This document shows positions 53,210 to 64,000 of a stretch of DNA of 64,000 bases, piece after piece. Position numbers and translations under genes: made by a program. Origin of the DNA: Tubiluchus corallicola (taxonomy: Eukaryota > Priapulida > Priapulimorpha > Priapulimorphida > Tubiluchidae); NCBI GenBank assembly GCA_030141605.1, contig JAQGDQ010000072.1, positions 124,001 to 188,000 of the forward strand. The letters run 5' to 3'. Each line of letters begins with the position of its first letter. Positions within the stretch are counted from its first letter, which is position 1. Below the pieces are notes generated by a model that saw only the letters and a list, made by a program, of their open reading frames with translations, was not told where the DNA came from and searched no databases.

Positions 53210-55955
53210 TTAAGAACGAGTCCGCGAGAGCACCATGCAGGGTGTGGCACATGAGGGGCGACGAATTTATATCATTTTTTTCTAACATGAAGGGCGACCC
53301 CCCAAAACCATGTAACCAAGATATCAAATCGATCGAGCTACTATTGGCAGAGAAAGGACCACATTAAGAAATTGACCTCAAAAGAGGCAAAAAATCGCTA
53401 TTTTGGGGGGGTTATTTAAACTTTTTCTCCTGTATAAACTATTATACGTGGGTCGATGTAAGTTGGCTGGTACATAGACCCAGACATTGTCTTCTGATAT
53501 CCTAACTTCTTCTGACATACTATTAATAGTATCAGAGAACGGCATTTTTCAAATTTGCCTCTTTGTTAAGAGTCCAGGTACAGGTTAAGTTGTAGGGCTC
53601 ATAACTCGCCCACTGCGGGGCTACAGAACTTCTGATTTTCATGTATGTGTTAACCATCATCCTCACTAATAATATAAAAAAGAAAATTCGCTGAAGCCTG
53701 TTTCAGTATTTAGTACTGGCACTTTGAAATTTCACAAAAATCAGCAAAATTCCCCTTTTTTATAGTTTTTCAATATTTTTTCTATCTATATGCTGAATTA
53801 TAAGTGACAAATCTGTATTCTAAATTTCATGAAGACGCACGAGCTGAGATAATATCACGAATGACATTATATAGAGGGGGCACTGTTAGAAAAAACTGCC
53901 TTATCAACACACTTTTTTACTTTCCATAGAAATTCCGTCCATGTGTAAAAAGTAGACATACTTGGCTCAGTAGACAGTAGACATTTAGCCACCTTTAACC
54001 TGCATTTTCTGTGACTAGTGCTCTCATTTCCTAGTAGCAATAGATTCCTTTGCCATGGAAATTGCTAGAAATTTGCGAATTTCATCTTAAATTGGTTTAG
54101 TTATGTCGGAATTTTCATATGACTACAAATATGAATAATTGCCTCTTCTGATGGATTTCTGGACAGGACATCATGCATGCCCCAGGTACTTAGTCCGACC
54201 TTGATTCAAGGCATTCTCTACACACCGATTCGCTAGTGGATACCAGGAAAGACTAAACAATAAGCCCTCTAATAGAAAAGAAGTACCGATTGTTAAGACT
54301 GAGAGTCATTGCTAGCTAAAGAATCTCACAACACTTGGTATATACATATAAAATAGAAATCCGTTCATTTTTATACATTCGTTCATTTTTTATACTTTTT
54401 ATATGAATAAGCTTCATGTCTATACATAAAAGATAATGAATATCAGTACAAAAATGAAAAACTACAAAACTCAAGTCAGAATTAATTTCTCTAAGTCCAA
54501 AATACTGTTCCTATTGTAGCAGCATAATCCTATCACTGAAGAGTAGTACAAGTAATCAAAACCATAATATCTAAATAATAGAGAAAGAATTATCGATGCA
54601 GGTAGATTATCCCTAGAAGATAGATACAGAAATATAGACAAATATATCATGGGGAAAGTGATGAAGCTTACAGTCTAAACATGAGACAATATAAGCGTAT
54701 GGGCCGCTTCTAGGGGGATAGCGGTGATATTTAGCTCAGAAAATTTTTTTCGCCCAAAATTTATTTGTGGCACAAAATCGATACTTCTGACAAAAAATAT
54801 TAACAGTGTGATTGAATGATTGCGCCAATGGCACAAAAATTTTCGATGTTTTACAGTAAAAAAATCACCAGACAAATGATATTTTGGGGGAAGTCTGTCC
54901 CATACTTTTTGGGCATTCGCTCAGATTTAGGGCAATTTTCTTTGTGTCCTGGCTTGTACGCCTATGTAAGACAATGAGTAATAACTAGGTAATAACCTGT
55001 ACATAACATTTACAAAGCATAGAAAATAAACAGTACATAAAACATTTTCCAGTCCTTGCAAGAAGCAATTTCCATTCCATAGATATTTCATTTTTTTGAA
55101 GATGGTAGCGCTATAAATGCGGTCCAGTGTCTTCAGTACAGGCTAATAGATTCACAATATTCGTTTCGTGCGGATAACTAGTCAGAATACCGCATTTAAC
55201 GCTGGTAAACAGCCCAGAAAACGAACATTTTAGTTCAGCAATGGCCGCCATCTTGAATGCTAGAGTCCAGTCCTGTCGGTAGTTTAACCAATGAGCTGTC
55301 CAGGCCCCTAGTTGCCAAAGATGAATATTTATGACGTTTTGAAGTATTTTGACAAGATTTGACAACTCATGTTACCTACACGAAGCTTTTTGATGAACGT
55401 TGTTACCTATATTTTCACCCTGATATATGCCTCTTTCATGGGTCATTTACAATAGGGTGGAAATTCGCTCCATCGAAATTGTCACTGCAACATAGTGAGA
55501 TGGAATGCTCTATCCCTATCGATATTTTTGTTCCCGCCCCCGCAGTGGGTGAGATATAAGACTTTGAAATGACGGAGTATTTGCATCTTGTGCGTAATGC
55601 GAGCTTAAAGACCCCCAGTAGAGCTGAAAGAGGGGCGTTTGGGACAAAAGTCGAAAAGTCATTTTGGAGAAGATAACAAGACCCAATACTGTGCAGAGTC
55701 AGATCTATTCAAACTCAGTGGTTGTTGCATGGTTAATCCTTCAAATATGAGTAAAAAGGTAGAGAAAAATAGGCATTTCATGAAAATCGGCCTATGCCGT
55801 ACCTCTGCTACTACGAGGAGTTGGACCAAGCGGATTCACATAGTGAATACTAGTGACTAGTGGACCTCATACCCGAACTTTGGTCTGAATCGGTTTACCT
55901 AACCTTGTGCGGAATTTTTCGATTTTGCATGGTCTTCTCGCGGACGCGTTCTTAA
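53210..55955. mobile_element. 2.75-kb TTAA-flanked DNA transposon with inverted termini
   Basis: The left end reads TTAAGAACGAGTCCGCGAGA and continues GCACCATGCA. The reverse complement of the right end (55926-55955) matches 27 of 30 bases. Both ends sit at TTAA, the target used by Kolobok, piggyBac and Sola3-type elements. Similarity continues in the subterminal regions: GTATCAGAGAACGGCA (53529) versus inverted GTAGCAGAGGTACGGCA (about 55795), and CTCATAACTCGCCCACTGCG (53599) versus inverted CTTATATCTCACCCACTGCG (about 55550). The inverted ends may therefore reach about 400 bases. No transposase reading is visible, so it appears non-autonomous. Superfamily assignment is inference. Confidence 0.82.
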
Positions 55956-56538
55956 TACTTAGGCATATTTAGATATGTAAGATTATAACAATTACATACG
56001 TGCATTTTATTGCCCATTTTTTGTAGCCTGTAACTGCTGTAAGTGTACTTAAATATTGTTCTGCAAATAATGTTGTGGCATGTAACATATTTCTGTATGT
56101 TGTTTAGGGTATTGTGTTATTATGTATGTATTGTGTTAGCTAGTATGTGTGTACAGTAACTCCCGGTGCGGGTATTGTGTCTATAGTAAATGTGCTGAGT
56201 AGTATAATGACACTGTTTTTATCTTAAATGAAACTGCATCATTTGTAATAATATTTGCACAAGAACTAAAGTAGTTACATTTTAGGTAATGTTATTTTGT
56301 AAATATTCTTCGTTAGTTTATTCTACCAATAGTGTGTTCACTGCTGGAATGATGTAAGATTTTTTAAATTTTTTTGATTGTAGATTACAGTATTTGTTCA
56401 TAGTATGCGTACTGAACTTTATTATTTAACATTCAATATTTCTGAGCTATTTCATTTGTCATCAGAAAGTTGGTAGTTTTGTAGATGTTTTGAAAAGTAG
56501 ATCAAAGAATACAAGCCAATCTCCATTTTCTTTATGCA
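55956..56538. other. AT-rich intergenic DNA, no gene seen
   Basis: Nothing is recognised apart from TGTGTTAT-type phrases around 56100-56170. Confidence 0.35.
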
Positions 56539-56569
56539 GTTTCCTAACAGGCAGTTTTTGTTAGGAAAC
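56539..56569. repeat. Perfect 11-bp hairpin
   Basis: GTTTCCTAACA and TGTTAGGAAAC are separated by 9 bases, at the 5' edge of the plus-strand LINE remnant. Confidence 0.85.
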
Positions 56570-56665
56570 GATTTGAGTAAGCCAGAAACTGTCTTGATAC
56601 AAAGCTGCTTATCCGACCGTCAACAGTCAAAATTGGTTCAAATCAGAGTGAATTCAAGCTCTTAA

Positions 56666-57604
56666 GCAAATGTGTACTTTAATGGCCCGTGCATACAGGG
56701 GCAGACCATAGGGACCAATTAATGGTAATCGCTGCTAAGTTCGATCAGTTCCTTGGCCGAGCTAGGGGTACTAACCGACTGCCCACTAAAGGAAACAGAC
56801 AGTAGCTGAACGTAGGCAGACTGTACGGGGGCTCTACCTGAATAGCATGGATTCTTTTGTGGTGTGATGGATGAAAAACAGGCTTTTTATCTATACCTCA
56901 AAAATCAAACTGTAAACAGTCAAATAAGTAACAAGATATTAAGTTTAGTGACGCAATAAAAATATCAAACAGTTGTGAAATTTAGCTATCTGCAAACAAT
57001 GGAAATTATTAATAGGCAAAAGTAAATCTGAAAATGCTACTAAACAGCATGGCATGAAATAAATGCAATGGCAAAACATACAAAAATCATACAGTGTTCC
57101 TAACTGTTTAAAGGGTTCCTACTTATTCTACCAGCCACCCCAAACGCGTACGCATGCGATGGACTATCGAGCTGGGCACCTTTCCAACTGCACGACGGTG
57201 CTCTCACATGATCCGAAACGACATCTTCCCGGCATGGTAAGATCAGCAAAGCCATGTAAACCAATGAGTGGACATCTTCCACCACCACAAATAGATCATT
57301 AGCTTTTCAAACGTCAGCTAATGGACAATCAGGTAAAACGTGAAAACGCAGTTTAACCAACCAAATCAAGTTGCATATCCTGTCAGTGAAATCTATGTCA
57401 TGAACGTACAGAAATCTATGCGTTTGGCTTCAATCCGATTAAATGCACAAACGTACAGTTACACGTTCAGCCAAATTGTACCTAGTTGGTTGTAACAATC
57501 TAGAAACAATTTACACTTAGTGAGCATAAGTAAAGAGAAGCTGGTTTCAAAATAGAAAATAAAGCTTAATGTTTATCTGCAAGTTAAAGTACGTCTCAAT
57601 GATG
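56666..57604. mobile_element. ~0.94-kb insertion within the plus-strand LINE
   Basis: The LINE protein is broken between the block equivalent to VQIGN and the VPQGS block, which are only about 17 residues apart in the intact relative. The intervening sequence does not resemble LINE coding sequence. No termini, inverted repeats or target duplication could be fixed, so its class and exact edges are unknown. Confidence 0.5.
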
Positions 57605-58574
57605 TAATCAGGGTCATTACATGTACCACATGGCTCCTAGTGGGGCCCACGATTTTTTTATATCTTTATATATGATATTTTTCATGTTGTCACCAAATCA
57701 GACCTGGCAAATTATGCAGATGATAATACAATAAACTATGCAGACAAGGACTTTTGTACATGGAAAAGAACCCTTGAGACAGAAGCCGAAGCTCTAGTAA
57801 TTTGGTTTCAGGCAAATGGAATGCAAGGAAACCTAGACAAATTCCAAGATATAACATTTGCCCCCAGACCTGTGGATAGACATACCTCTTTTACTGTCAA
57901 AAATGTAGCAGTGCAAAGTGCCAATGAAGTTAAACTACTCGGTATAAATAAAGATAATCAGTTAAAATTCAACCGTCATGTGTCAAAAATTTGTACAAAA
58001 GCTGGGCAGCAATTAAACACTTTGAAACGTGTTGGAAGAAAACTGTCTCTGAATGCCGAAAATTAATCTCTAATTAATTTCTGTCTACCAGTATGACATT
58101 TCTGTAGTGTGTCTAATGAATAAAAACTTGAGAAACTGAATTATCGCGCATTACGTTATGTGCATCATGATTTCGAGAACAGTTATGAAGACCGTCTTAT
58201 TAAAGATAAAAGTATTTCCCTCCCTCTGTATAGAACTAAACTCATTGCTATTGAGGTATACAAAATCATAGCTAAGTCAGGCCTTCGTAAGCGGCGAAAT
58301 ACGATTTTAGAAATTCCTCGATGAAACTCGAATAGCCTGATTTAATTTCATGCGTTATAAAGGGAGTTTCAAATATTATGGTGCTCATGTATGGAATGAG
58401 CTACCGAACAGTATGAGAAAGGCTGAAACTTTCAAGGAATTCCGCAGATTATTATCTGTCTGGAACGGCAGCAAATGTAAATGTGACATGTGTAAATCTT
58501 TGTGATAAATGCGATAATTACTATAACGTACATGTATAGATAACGTGCTATTTTAATCCTGCTTTTTATATGTA

Positions 58575-58713
<139 letters not shown>

Positions 58714-58789
58714 GGTTCAACAGCTTTTAGGACCTTGTGTTTTCTATTTGCACAAGCACATACCGACTTTAAATAAAGATTATCATTGA

Positions 58790-61700
58790 TTACCACCACG
58801 TTGTAACATTATGACTAGGACCCAAATGTGTAAATGTATTTTCCAGTAATCTAGTACAATCTAATAATATAAAATTGCCATTACTGCACATTTCAGTAGG
58901 TATTTGACAAAAATAATTGTCGGGATGTGCATTAAAATCGCCAAAAAAGGATATATCGTTAGATAGAAATTCTTCAAATATAGAAGTAATTAACCCCAAA
59001 TAGAGCTGAAATTCATAAATATCTTCCATAAGGGAGATAAGCATTGTACGGGAACAACACACACATCAATTTATTTGGAAGGGATAGTTTAATACCCATT
59101 ATGCGATATTCGTTCGGTTGGATGGATTTCTGCAAATCGGTTAATATTTTTCTTCCACAATATAGAAGGCCATCAAGGGGATGGCACTCAAGAAGACCCG
59201 AAGAGTAAGTACAGGGAATGTATATTAGTTAAGAAATGAGATTCTTCCCTAGGAAGCATTATTTCCTGAAGGAAGACTGTCATTATTATCGCATAATGAT
59301 TTTACCGTTTGTAATGCGTCTGTCTTAACAGAATTACAGTTATACGACACAACTTTAAGTCTGGACATAGACCTATTATTTGAGTTATTAATTACATTAA
59401 AAATAGCTGCCATGATAAAACAATAAAGGTAATAAAGTAAAATCAATATTAAGCAGATCCTAAATCATTAGCACTCTGAAAACTTTGATTATGAACTTCA
59501 GCACTAACAGATAATCTAAACTGTTCTGTTCTGACCATTCGTTGGTTGTGGTTTACTTTGCCGTGTTGTAAGGTTTGATAAAAGTGCCATTAGGCCAGGT
59601 AATAGGGTCCATAAGCTCCTGCTACTCATCAGGGAAGCAAGTTATAACAAACGAGAAGTAAGACTGATATATTTTTTCTTTTTTTTCTTTTTTCTCTATA
59701 GAAACAGTAAGTTTCTTGTTAGCATTTATAGCATTCTGTTTATTCTCCCCCAGAAAGTTTGATGAGAAATAGTGTAATAATGTTGTTATAAATAATAATA
59801 ATAATTAATATGACAACCATGTTATTGATTAAAGCTGAAAACCAGTATTGTAAATGGTTCAGTTGCCCTTTAAATCCAAGATTTAGGAATTTAAGTACTG
59901 CGGGTTGGTTTGTAGCATTCAATTTTCTGCGCGATATGAAGCCACCTGATCAACTTGTGAATGCGGAGAGGTGACTCAGAAAACTCGTCACGATATAGGT
60001 GTACAAGGTAGAAAACAGTTGAGCTTTGGTATTGGACCTGAAGACATTACATAGGTCAGACTTTTCGAAATGGCAGTTTGCTGAACTTTTGAATGAAAAT
60101 GTCTATCCATTTTGCTACTTTTGATTCCTACCGTCGTAGTTGATGGGTGATGATTTTGGACAGTTAATGGAGTCTGTCTGCCTGTTGAGCGATAGACGAG
60201 AATGACAGGACCGTCCAGTGCAGTTTTCTTGTTTTTTAGGACACCAAGAGGTGTCTAGAGCTTCAGACTATCCCACGGGATCCCGATCTGTAAGTTGACT
60301 TACTATGCAGCGTATCATGATATTTACAATTGATAAATGTTCGATATAAACGTGAGCCTACACGAGTTGAAGTCATGCCAGACATTGAAATTATGCATGA
60401 TGTTTAGTAACGAAATGTTTCCTGGATGCTGCCGATTGACACGTGACGTCACAGCCCTGAATGCTACTCTTAACCCGTTAACTTGCTAGCATTTCTCCAG
60501 GGGTGGCTGGTATTTAGGATAAGCCCTTAGACGAACATTTTGTTTCGGTTAGTTTAGCTTATATTCCAATGGAAATATTGCCAAGCCATTATAATATGTT
60601 TAATTATGAAAACTGTTTATTTTTGGTGCTATTGCTTAATTTTGCTTACGATTTTGCATATAACTTTTTCTGATATTTTTGCTTATATTTTGTTTCGACA
60701 TATTGTGCTTTAATGACGTATTTCATCGTTTTGCTTTTGGTGCCTAATGTTTTGTCATTAAATTTCATTGCAGTATACTATAATTATTATTGTTGCATCA
60801 TTGTCATGTGCCATTTAACTGAATTAACAGACAAGTGCTAATACAGAACCCCACAAGAACCAATAACATCTTGAAGTGGTTCCGTCCCCCGTAGACTACC
60901 CTTGCTGCGAAGCCACTATCTGGAGTTTTGTGGGCAGATCCCTCTTTAAAGTAAAATTTTATGTAAACTTTTTGCTCGGTCAAGGAGTCTCCAGTGACTA
61001 CCTTACGTCTAGCCAGGCCTGCCCCATCTGCACTGGTCGTAACACCATTTACATGCGACATTACCTCAGCTTCAATGGTTTCTGGGTCTAGTCTCGTGGA
61101 GACTTCGTTTGCACTCGAATGCGTGAAGCGCGAAGATTGGATTCAGAACCATTACTGCCTGTTCCACTAACAATATGTCGTTGCGTTTGAATATTACGTA
61201 ACTGGATCTTCTTTCCTCCAGGGCCCTTTTGTCCAATTTGAAATAAGGGTTTATCACACTCATGATTTTGAGTGTTTTACTTTTCAGAACGTTGAACAGA
61301 TTGCGCACCTTTGGTTTTGAGATTTTTGTCAGCTATACCGGCAAATGTTGAGGACCTTGTTTACAAGCAGAACTTGAAAGGTGTCGTGTGACCTTGGTTT
61401 CACGGAAGATTTCATAGTATCTGGAAATTCTGATCTTTTAACATAATTGCACTTCCAGTTGATGTTTGATTATCGGTACTTTTCTGACTAAAGCCGTAGC
61501 ATCGATAAAGTCCAGAGAAACAGGAGGAATTTTATGGATAGGCAGCTACAAATCTAATTTCAGGCGTTCTCTCCCTGAAAACAGCATGATGCAAAATATC
61601 CTGCACAGAGCCTGTTTTCTTTCCCGGCCCGATTCTATTTTTCAAAAACTCTGCCTTATTATCACTGTTGTAGCTAGGAGAGGTAATAAACAAGCTACAC

Positions 61701-61825
61701 AAAAGTTCTTTGGCCGTCAAGAGTTCTTGCTTGCTATAGAAATCTAAGATGAACTTCGCTGCATCATCACCAGGAGTACCGGTGTCGAGCTGATTTTGTG
61801 CAAAGTAGAGCAGCTCATTATGCAC
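58790..61825 (-). pseudogene. Two-ORF LINE 5' part (ORF1 then endonuclease), interrupted
   Basis: Read on the minus strand, 61825-61532 is a continuous frame with NELLYFAQNQLDTGTPGDDA, FILDFYSKQELLTAKELL and SVQDILHHA. IPPVSLDFIDATALV follows near 61500. This resembles the N-terminal domain of ORF1 in some cnidarian/invertebrate LINEs (my recollection). RLDPETIEAEVMSHVNGV (about 61060) is the later ORF1 domain. After a gap it resumes at 59660-59550 with FVITCFPDE and ELMDPITWPNGTFIKPY. The endonuclease starts MSRLKVVSYNCNSVKTDALQ (59363) and reaches FFGDFNAHPD near 58935. The RT has been displaced or lost where the plus-strand LINE ends. Confidence 0.8.
59661..60890. mobile_element. ~1.2-kb insertion inside LINE ORF1
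   Basis: The ORF1 RNA-binding-like domain is split between about 60890 and 59660. The left margin is a T/C-rich run at 59673-59697 (TTTTTTCTTTTTTTTCTTTT), which could be the A-rich tail of a minus-strand retroelement. A minus-strand stretch near 60240-59985 stays open for about 85 codons (LDGPVILVYRSTGRQTPL) but is unrecognised. Boundaries are approximate. Confidence 0.45.
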
Positions 61826-62394
61826 AATTTTTTTTACATCCCTTTATAATTTGTGTTTATTTGAACACATGCAGATTCACTATCACTTTGACCTTGACTA
61901 GTATAAGGTACGCAAAATTGTTCAGCACACTTGGCACAAGACGACATACTGACTGCCTCAAGAAAACATCAGGTTCTGTATTTTTACTTTGATTCAAAAA
62001 TCATTTAGTATATATGTTGAGATATGTTATAACTTACATTCATAGTTCGAGAAAGCTTATAGTCTTAACGGCCTATTTTAGGCGTGCAAGTCCGTAATGT
62101 GCATGTCCGTAAGTCTTGTGGCCATACCAAGTTTGCAAGTGCCAAACTGCAGATAAAGTAACAATTTTTCACTTTAGTTGTACATTCACAGCACGCGTCT
62201 TGTATTTATAGATCTTCGTGTAGCTTTTGAAAACTCTATCATCCATATTTCAAACTAACTTGCTATTTTTCATATGATAGCAGCTTTAGGGTTAGCGTGT
62301 AATTCTTGAGTTATTTGCTGATAATAATAGAGCTGATCCAATAATAGTATTCTGTATATATATCATAGTTTGAACATTTAAAAAATACTTTTAT
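61826..62394. other. Intergenic DNA, no gene seen
   Basis: No domain or repeat is recognised between the two minus-strand LINEs. Confidence 0.35.
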
Positions 62395-64000
62395 TCATTA
62401 ACACTCAATTAAAATTTACAAATAGTGCACAAACATATAACAATACAACATATTACATTACAACACAATAAAATATTACATTAAGAATAAATAAAATTTT
62501 TGAGCGATGGGGAGACACAAAAAGAAACACTGTTTACATGTGCGTTTTGTATTTGAGAAAATTATCGAGATCAGCTGAACACAATTTTTGCGGTATAATT
62601 TAAAATTTTGCTGCTGTCACAAGCGGAGAACCATTCACAGAATTTAGAAGTGAACTTCATAGCATATGTGAACAATTCGTTTTGAAATCTTGTCCAAACT
62701 GTTTTTAATTTGTTCTTTGTACAAATAATTTTAACGAATGGTTACTCCGCGTACGATCAGATGAAGCCCTAGTAAAAAACTTTTCAGCACTTTACTTCTT
62801 TATGAATGATTTTTAACACATACATAGGTCATTTTGAATTCGTTTTTCTTCTGTCGACTTTAAACGTCAAACTATTAGTCTGTCGGGGTATGAGATTCGA
62901 GCCATGCTACATCTAAAAAAGAGTTTACGTGTAAAATATCTTTGAACGCTCTCTACAATATCAATATCACCTAGCTGATATGGATGCCATTGTGGTGTAC
63001 AATATTTAACGATTGGTCCTACATGTTTTATACGCCCTAAGAAGAACGTCTTTATCATTTGTACTAAATATTCTAAAAATCGTATTAATTCTTCTGTTAG
63101 CTTTTAAGCTCACTTCAGTACAATGGACACTAGATTTTATGTTTGTGAAATGATCACGCACAACATTCACCGATTTAATTTCATTGTCTGAAACAAAATA
63201 GCTATTACGAGGATTATTTTTACCAATGTGAACATCACTACACTTTGGAATAGCTTTCTTTAATTGTCACATATTTGCCCATTAATAATACTATCTAATG
63301 CTCCCTGTATATCACATGACCCATCACACACAAGGTGTTGATACAATTTTACATCATCAGCAAAAAGCTTAAGATTTATAAGACTCACTCTTTCGAGGGA
63401 AATCATTGATGAAGAGCAAAAATAAACTGGTCCTCAAAACACTTCCTTGTGGTACACCTGACTTCTGACAGAAAACAAGCAATCCATTGTAACAGTGAAC
63501 CATGTATACCAAAGGACTGTAATTTGTGCAAAAGCTTTGTATGACTAATTGTATCAAAAGATTTTTTAAAGTCTATATAAATAATATCAGTATTTTTTCC
63601 AGATGTACTGCCAGGCTCTAGTCATACAAACATTCTAACAACTGCGAACATGCAGACTTGCCTGTCAGAAAACCATGTTCTTCACGAGATAAAAGATTTT
63701 TCATTCTCAGATATTTAATGACGTCTTCTGCAATAACCATCTCCACCAATTTACACGCTACACTAGTCAGTGATACTGGTCTGTAGTTGTTTGGATCAGA
63801 ACTCTTGCCTTTCTTGAATATTGGGCTTATATCTGCCAGTTTCCATGCTGCTGGTAAAGCACCATTCAACGAAAGACTTTCAAAAATAATTGATAGAGGT
63901 ACACATAATACACTGGCACGTTATTTTGTAAAATACAGCTGGGATTGCATCAGGAGTTCGACTTTTTTAGATTTTAACTACTTTACCATTTTCTTAATCA
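62395..64000 (-). pseudogene. CR1/Jockey-like LINE reverse transcriptase, continues past the window edge
   Basis: The minus-strand reading begins at the window edge. ALPAAWKLADISPIFKKG and SSDPNNYRPVSLTSVACKLV (63869-63618) give RT motif 1, with EEHGFLTGKSACSQLLE. Then IIYIDFKKSFDTISHTKLLH (about 63560-63590) is palm 1, and SGVPQGSVLRTSLFLLFIND (63460-63400) follows. The YADD block is unreadable. Post-RT sequence includes DIVESVQRYFTRKLFF (62975-62928) and ARISYPDRLIV (62896-62866). The C-terminus near 62560 reads CSADLDNFLKYKTHM. Several stops and frameshifts are present. The 3' end is AT-rich and appears to end around 62395. Confidence 0.87.

Overview
This window looks like a gene-poor, AT-rich piece of a metazoan nuclear genome. 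It contains no operon-like gene order, no rRNA and no convincing tRNA. Every recognisable protein-coding trace belongs to a non-LTR retrotransposon (LINE). At least a dozen degenerate LINE pieces of several lineages lie on both strands. The PHD-finger-plus-endonuclease-plus-reverse-transcriptase layout and the short microsatellite 3' tails suggest a marine or aquatic invertebrate, but the phylum cannot be fixed from this sequence. I found no cellular gene I can name.

Layout. 1-4.7 kb: anonymous AT-rich DNA. 4.9-5.6 kb: a hAT-type non-autonomous DNA transposon with perfect 8-bp target duplications. 6.5-9.5 kb: two LINE remnants, with a MITE-like element between them and a ~468-bp insertion inside the second. 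9.5-14.4 kb: dispersed anonymous repeats and a large hairpin. 15.7-16.2 kb: a 5'-truncated LINE tail with perfect 14-bp target duplications. 16.9-21.4 kb: a nearly intact CR1-like LINE (17380-20773) nested inside the reverse transcriptase of an older LINE. 21.4-22.5 kb: two more LINE remnants. 22.6-24 kb: the fullest copy of an undescribed composite repeat. 24-29.4 kb: low-complexity CCACA-rich DNA and a 42-bp tandem repeat. 29.7-33.2 kb and 35.6-42.3 kb: LINE fragments in both orientations. 34.9-35.6 kb: a short-unit repeat array split by a GGTTAA-rich insertion. 45.5-46.9 kb: two more copies of the composite repeat. 47-48.9 kb: a minus-strand LINE. 53.2-56 kb: a 2.75-kb TTAA-flanked DNA transposon with inverted termini. 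56.5-64 kb: three LINEs, one plus-strand and two minus-strand, with nested insertions.

The most promising undescribed item is the composite repeat. A ~200-bp module contains phrases such as GACATATTTTGACG and GGTCATAACTC. It recurs at 9.6, 16.7, 22.6-23.1, 45.9 and 46.7 kb. At three of these loci it is followed at a few hundred bases by an array of 16-18-bp units built around GGCGAA. At 23.8 kb a second array built on ATTACATTATGCGTTAATTT follows, and the 13.2-kb locus repeats that part in the opposite orientation. This co-occurrence suggests pieces of one larger mobile element that carries its own minisatellites. All readings were made by eye. Boundaries without target duplications are approximate.
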